Positions 59,787 through 64,000 of a stretch of 64,000 bases of DNA are shown here, one piece after another (position 1 is the first letter of the stretch; each line of letters opens with the position of its first letter). The DNA lies in the NCBI GenBank assembly GCA_030435675.1, contig CM059622.1:10044001-10108000 (forward strand), in the 5' to 3' direction. The stretch is from Steinernema hermaphroditum (taxonomy: Eukaryota; Nematoda; Chromadorea; Rhabditida; Steinernematidae). The position numbers were made by a program, and so were the translations under genes. The notes under the pieces are model-generated. The model was not told where the DNA came from. It saw only the letters and a program-made list of their open reading frames with translations, and searched no databases.

Positions 59787-59978
59787 GATTGTTCCGAAAA
59801 ACCCTCTAGAATTGAACACCGATGCCGGCGCCGTCGACAGTTCACATTGAAACGGCGCCCGTTCATGTTCACATTGAAACGGCGCCGGCGACAGCGACGA
59901 AAGTAGCGACGCATGTCCGTGCGTATCCACCGAATTCTGGGTGTCCATACTTTGAGTCACGGCGCATATCCTGCGTCT

Positions 59979-60866
59979 CACTATAGTCGAATTCAAAAAA
60001 CTTGTGCCCTTTTCGGCGTTTGGTCCTGGCACGCCATTTTTGCACATTCGCGGCGTGTGGTCGCGTCGTTTATAAGGCGAAATAGTTAATTTGGTGAACC
60101 GACCGTAGTCTTTGCCGTTTTTCTCCATGGTTTCGTGCGTTTTTTGGAAAACTGCAAGCATAGCCCTCTTCTTTAATCAATTGCGCGTCGAATGAGCGCC
60201 GATTCACAGAAGGTAGAGTTTTCCTCGCGGAGGAGTAGCATTTTTTCGAACTGGCTACCAATATTTTCCCGCTTTTTGTCCAATTGCTGTGGGCTTTCAC
60301 GTTTTAATCGCACCCTAATTGTTTTGCGTGTCCTCCTTACCCTAATATCTTTCAAATCAAACAACATATCAAGTTAACAAGCGTTGCATAACACTACTCT
60401 TTATTAGAAGAGTCGGAGCTTGCGTCGAAACCGAAGATACGGTAATCCACTTGATATGTGGTTATTTTCTACTGGTCTTGTCGTAATGAAAGCTATTAGG
60501 GTAAGGAGGACGCGCAAAACAATTAGGGCGCGATTAAAACGTGAAAACCCACAGCAATTGGAGAAAACGCTGGAAAATGTTGGTAGCCGGTTCGAAAAAA
60601 TGCTACTCCTCCGCGAGGAAAACTCTACCTTCTGTGAATCGGCGCTCATTCGACGCGCAATTGATTAAGGAAGAGGGCTATGCTTGCAGTTTTCCAAAAA
60701 ACGCACGAAACCATGGAGAAAAACGACAAAGACTACGGTCGGTTCACCAAATTCACTATTTTGCCTTATGAACGACGCGACCACACGCCGCGAATGTGCA
60801 AAAATGGCGTGCCAGGACCAAACGCCGAAAAGGGCACAAGTTTTTTGAATCTGACTATACTTTTGG
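59979..60866. mobile_element. Foldback, arms about 370 bp, spacer about 140 bp
   Basis: Arms about 59979-60350 and 60490-60866 are highly similar reverse complements (mirror ORFs M-L-A-V-F-Q-K-T-H-E on both strands). A 20-nt direct repeat containing CACATTGAAACGGCGCC occurs twice near 59845-59885, just outside the left arm. No recognised protein domain. Confidence 0.8.
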
Positions 60867-61010
60867 GTGTTTCTTGGAAACTACTGGGATTTTTGGGAAA
60901 CCGACTTCGCCATCGTGATCAGTGACCCCGAAAACTGGGGTACACAAATTCCCTCCCCCCCCCCCATTTACTCTTGAATCTATGGCATTCACCATGCAAG
61001 AAATCTCATA

Positions 61011-61310
61011 ATGCACAAAGAAGAACCGTGGATCATCGTTGTCGCTGCTTCTCTTCTTTCTTCGGCGCACTTCACGACATCGGAGTTGACGGTGGTTATT
61101 CCATCATTGTGCGCGGGTTTCGAAGCAACAACGAATCCCATTGCGGCTGGCGGCGCAGACTTCAGATTTGGAGCGAATCTTGGGCTGGAGTGGGTGGCGC
61201 GGCTGGTCGGGCGGTGCCGACGGTCTTCCTGGTGAGATATAATTCGACTTACGTTCCACGCCAGCCACCACGGATTGGAACGGGGCGATCACTGTACCAA
61301 CAGCGACACG
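61011..61310. repeat. Dispersed repeat, copy 2 (insertion in the right TIR)
   Basis: Begins TGCACAAAGAAGAACC and ends near GGGGCGATCACTGTACCAAC, the landmarks of the repeat at 14463-14825. It occupies the segment that splits the right TIR of the TTAA-flanked block, so it probably inserted there later. It is bounded on the left by a poly-C run (60955-60964). Confidence 0.5.
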
Positions 61311-61752
61311 CCACAAATTTTCAGAAGTTTTAGAAATCTTTGTTATCCATAACCGGGTCCCTTTAAAGAAATATTGCTCTGGGAATTCAGCGAGTGCCAC
61401 TCACTCTCCGAGGATAGGAAACGCATGTGAGCAGGCCTTCCGCCTTTAAAGACTTCTTTCGCTGTGGTAATCCCGAAGAAACGAAGAAAATAGCGGCAAA
61501 GTCAAACCTTTGAAGAAATTAACCATGAGAAATGCAGTGGCGCGGAATAAAAGCCATGTCATGAGGTCTGTCCTGAATCTAACAAGCGTTGGAACTGATA
61601 ACAGCTGTCATCAAACCTGAACTTTCCCGAGTTCTGACTTCCACAAGGACCTTACATAGCCAAATCGCGAAGAAAAACACTAGAGGAGGACTCTTTCGTA
61701 TTTTGGGCAAAAAATAACAACTAAAACAACAAATCTATCCTGCGCGAAGAGG

Positions 61753-63041
61753 TCATACTTCCTTCGCGTCCTCTTCGGCGTTCAGAATCTCCTCTAATCG
61801 TTCCGTCATGTGCATTTCGTCGAGCCGCTCAACGAAGTGGTTCAACCCGTCGCCCCCTTGCATGAACTCTTCGAGGTTCGAAAGGGACAGCCGCAGGCGG
61901 TGATCCGTCACACGATCGTCTTTGAAATTGTACGTCCGCACCTTTTCTGCTCGGGCCTTCGATCCGACCTGTAGTTTCCGAGCCGACGAGGACTTGTCAA
62001 GAATCGTGTCGACTTTCTGTTGTAGAAGAATAGCGCCTAATCTCTTGTAAGCAATCTAAACGTTGGACACTAGAGTTTCGGCAGCAAGAAACGGTCAAAT
62101 ACCTGAATATTGAGATGCTGGAAGCGTTCGTCCATGCAGTGCACTGCAATTCCCGTCGGTTTGTGTGTCACACGGACAGCTGTCGACCGTTTGTTCACGT
62201 TCTGTCCCCCAGGACCCGACGCCCTCATCGCTTCTATTGTACAGTCCGTGGAATTGATCACGACCGAAACCTACACTAACAACATGTACAACAGGAAACG
62301 AAGAGGGAACATACGTCTTCCGGTTCGGGTAGAACTGCGACGCTCGCGGTGCTCGTGTGCATCCTTGACTTATCGGTGACCGGAATCCTCTGCACCCGAT
62401 GCACTCCCGCTTCGAAGCGTAGCGCTCGGTAGGCTCCTTCACCTTGGACGGAGATCAATGCGCTCCTGAGACCTCTGAGAGCTGCGGTTTCCATCTGCAA
62501 CTGGGTCCAGGTCCAGCCTCTTCTCTCGGCGAACTTCCGATACATCTCCATCAGCTCTCCGGCGAACAGCATCGCTTCGGTTCCTCCAGCACCACTGAAA
62601 CGAAGAACTGAGTCATGATGAGAGAGGAAGCGTTTACCTGGTAAATTCTATCTGACACTTGGAGAGCACATCGATCTCCGTGAGGGGAACGATCGCCGCG
62701 GCAGCGGAAGAGGCACACTCGTCGATCTCCGACTCGATCGCCTCTTTGTCCGCCTCGATGAGCGCCTTCAGCTCTCTGTCGCTGCCGTTCTCCTCGGACA
62801 TCTTCTGTAGCTGACTCAGCTCGCCCATCTTCGCGTGGAACGTCCCGTACTTTTCGACTACCTCCTGCCAGTAGCTGATCTCCTTGCCCGAGGAAACGGC
62901 GCCAGTCGTGGCGCCCGTTTTCGTGTCCAGCAGCCGCCCTCGCGTCACATTGAAAAACTTCTCTGCTTGTGGCGTCGTCAAAAGTTCCTTGTATGCTGAA
63001 GAAAACCTTCGCGCACTCCGAATCGCCGAATTCACGAGCAT
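61753..63041 (-). CDS. MTRF1L: Mitochondrial peptide chain release factor 1 (mtRF1a/MTRF1L type)
   Basis: Terminates mitochondrial translation. Exons 62638-63041, 62315-62594, 62103-62270 and 61753-62055 (384 aa; human MTRF1L 380). The N-terminus M-L-V-N-S-A-I-R-S-A-R-R-F-S-S is a plausible mitochondrial presequence. The stop-codon recognition tripeptide reads P-V-T (R-V-Q-R-I-P-V-T), fitting class 1 P-x-T factors for UAA/UAG. The catalytic G-G-Q is intact in S-G-P-G-G-Q-N-V-N-K. The C-terminal D-D-R-V-T-D-H-R matches the family. I see no insertion in the recognition loop, which favours MTRF1L over MTRF1. MTHFS lies 410 bp upstream on the same strand. Confidence 0.95.
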
Positions 63042-63451
63042 CGGAGCTGTCGGAAGTGAGCCCTCTGTTTCGCAGAATTTACTGGGAAGGCGGTTGGAAA
63101 TATCTGACGTTCGGTCTTAGCTCGAGAAGCTTCCACAACACGGACGGACGATTTTGCTCAAACACCAGGGTGCCGGAAGTGCTAAAGGTGAACGATTTAA
63201 CCAGTACAATCTTCAGAGTGGAAATTGTGTTCCTCTTGTTCGGTCCTCTTGGATCAGTGGCGACTTCGCTGCTCCTTCTTCAGGGAGTTCTGAGGGACGT
63301 ACTCCTACATCCTCAGCCTTTACTATGGACATGAAGGGGTTACGAGCAACTCGGACTTTATATAACTCGTATTCAGCTACACACTACAGTAGACATACGT
63401 CAGTGACTTCAAATGGCACAACCCATAGCACTTTCTTTCGTCTTCGTCCCC
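63042..63451. other. Intergenic between MTHFS and mtRF1
   Basis: 410 bp; MTHFS 3' tail and mtRF1 leader. No other feature recognised. Confidence 0.5.
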
Positions 63452-63980
63452 TCAGTGAGCCCTGTAGACGTCGTCGAGCTGCACGTCGTGGGGCTCAACG
63501 GGGACCTCATCGACCATCTGGGCGTTGAGGGCCAGGGCAACGGTTCTGGGAAGCGCCCCGAAGAGCGCTTCGTGTTCGTGGAGGAATCTGTCGTAAAAGC
63601 CCTTGCCGTGTCCCAGACGAAGGCCCACATTCGTGAAGGCGACCCCGGGCATAATGACGACGTCGAGGGGGCCGGTCTCCTTGTAGCAAGGGGGTGAGAG
63701 GTCAGGATGGTGCTGCCGGATGCCCCAGAGCGCTGTGTCCAGCTTCTCGAAATCGTCCTTGCTCTGCAGTCGCAGCATCTCCATCAGCTTCTGTCCCCTC
63801 TTGAAACGAGGAATGAACACCTGAAGGCTCCAGTGGAGGGACGGTGCTCTGGAAGCGGCGACTCACGTCTTTCTGCAGCTCGAGCGCCTTCAAAATGATG
63901 GCATCCGTCTCGATCTCACCCATCGTGTTGACGAAGACCGAGATGCGCTGGGACTTGCGGAACCAGTCCGACTCGAGCAC
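63452..63980 (-). CDS. MTHFS: 5-formyltetrahydrofolate cyclo-ligase (MTHFS), 5' part outside window
   Basis: ATP-dependent conversion of 5-formyl-THF to 5,10-methenyl-THF. Two exons are present: 63867-63980 and 63452-63820; a TTTTAG 3' splice site at 63981 shows that the first exon lies beyond the window. Landmarks: I-S-V-F-V-N-T-M-G-E-I-E-T, V-F-I-P-R-F, D-V-V-I-M-P-G-V-A-F, the active-site signature R-L-G-H-G-K-G-F-Y-D-R-F and, near the end, A-L-N-A-Q-M-V-D-E-V-P-V-E-P-H-D. The stop after R-A-H gives the usual end of the family. Confidence 0.95.
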
Positions 63981-64000
63981 CTAAAAGCGGGTAGAACGGG

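Larger units (their letters stand above)
54453..61366. mobile_element. TTAA-flanked composite element with about 55-100 bp TIRs
   Basis: The left end reads TTAA then AGGGACCCGGTCATGGATAA (from 54457); the right end is its inverted match, ending ACCGGGTCCCT then TTAA (to 61366). The TIR continues inward on the left to about 54560 (the ACCCCTGTTTTCGGGGTC region). On the right the inner part of the TIR lies at about 60855-60952, separated from the outer 55 bp by a 360-bp insertion (about 60953-61312). TTAA target sites are typical of piggyBac-type elements, but the termini do not match classic piggyBac ends and no transposase frame was seen. The interior consists of nested foldbacks and MITEs listed separately. 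Confidence 0.65.

Noticed and set aside
59610..60161. 183-codon minus ORF overlapping the foldback arm
   Set aside because: It runs from a foldback arm through mariner-like TIR sequence into unrelated DNA; no domain, so accidental.

Overview
This window is nuclear DNA from a small, compact-genome bilaterian invertebrate; I cannot name the species. The genes are animal genes: a BBSome subunit, a crossveinless-2/BMPER BMP modulator, a PDZ-GEF, an SLC4 bicarbonate transporter and a cabin-1-type H3.3 chaperone subunit. Nearly every gene is split by introns of about 39-51 nt with GT..AG ends, and coding DNA is GC-rich. Many start codons lie 0-20 nt behind a polypyrimidine-AG 3' splice site with no visible upstream exon, which suggests spliced-leader trans-splicing (as in nematodes, flatworms, rotifers, tunicates, chaetognaths and some crustaceans).

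Layout. 1-11.1 kb: the end of an unidentified gene, an isochorismatase-domain protein (-), PDZ-GEF/RAPGEF2-6 (+), a one-TM micropeptide (-), LTV1 (+) and a carboxypeptidase D-like membrane protein (+). 11.8-13 kb: an acatalytic carbonic-anhydrase-related protein (-). 13-16.9 kb: intergenic, with a foldback element whose arms carry a 15-bp minisatellite. 16.9-24.8 kb: a SMIM15-like micropeptide, BBS9 and crossveinless-2/BMPER (all +). 25-27 kb: IMP3 and SET (-). 27-32.5 kb: no gene seen, but a clean hAT-type MITE. 32.5-39.5 kb: SLC4 Na+/HCO3- transporter (+), PA2G4 (-) and an unknown basic protein (+). 39.5-41.3 kb: inverted repeats. 41.3-43.2 kb: asparagine synthetase (-). 44.5-49.9 kb: cabin-1 (-). 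50-54.3 kb: a disrupted CDC5L-like locus (+) flanked by a duplicated scrap of the eIF2B-beta 3' end, then intact eIF2B-beta (-). 54.45-61.37 kb: a TTAA-flanked block of nested palindromes and MITEs. 61.7-64 kb: mitochondrial release factor 1 (-) and MTHFS (-, cut by the window end).

The genes do not form a pathway. Themes are ribosome and translation housekeeping (LTV1, IMP3, PA2G4, eIF2B-beta, mtRF1), chromatin (SET, cabin-1), acid-base physiology (SLC4, CARP), cilia (BBS9) and signalling (PDZ-GEF, CV-2). The most unusual content is the density of foldback DNA. At least six large inverted repeats occur, several with readable target-site duplications and arms that carry long but non-coding mirror ORFs. 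Exon boundaries were placed by hand from GT..AG signals, reading frame and remembered family alignments; no search was run.
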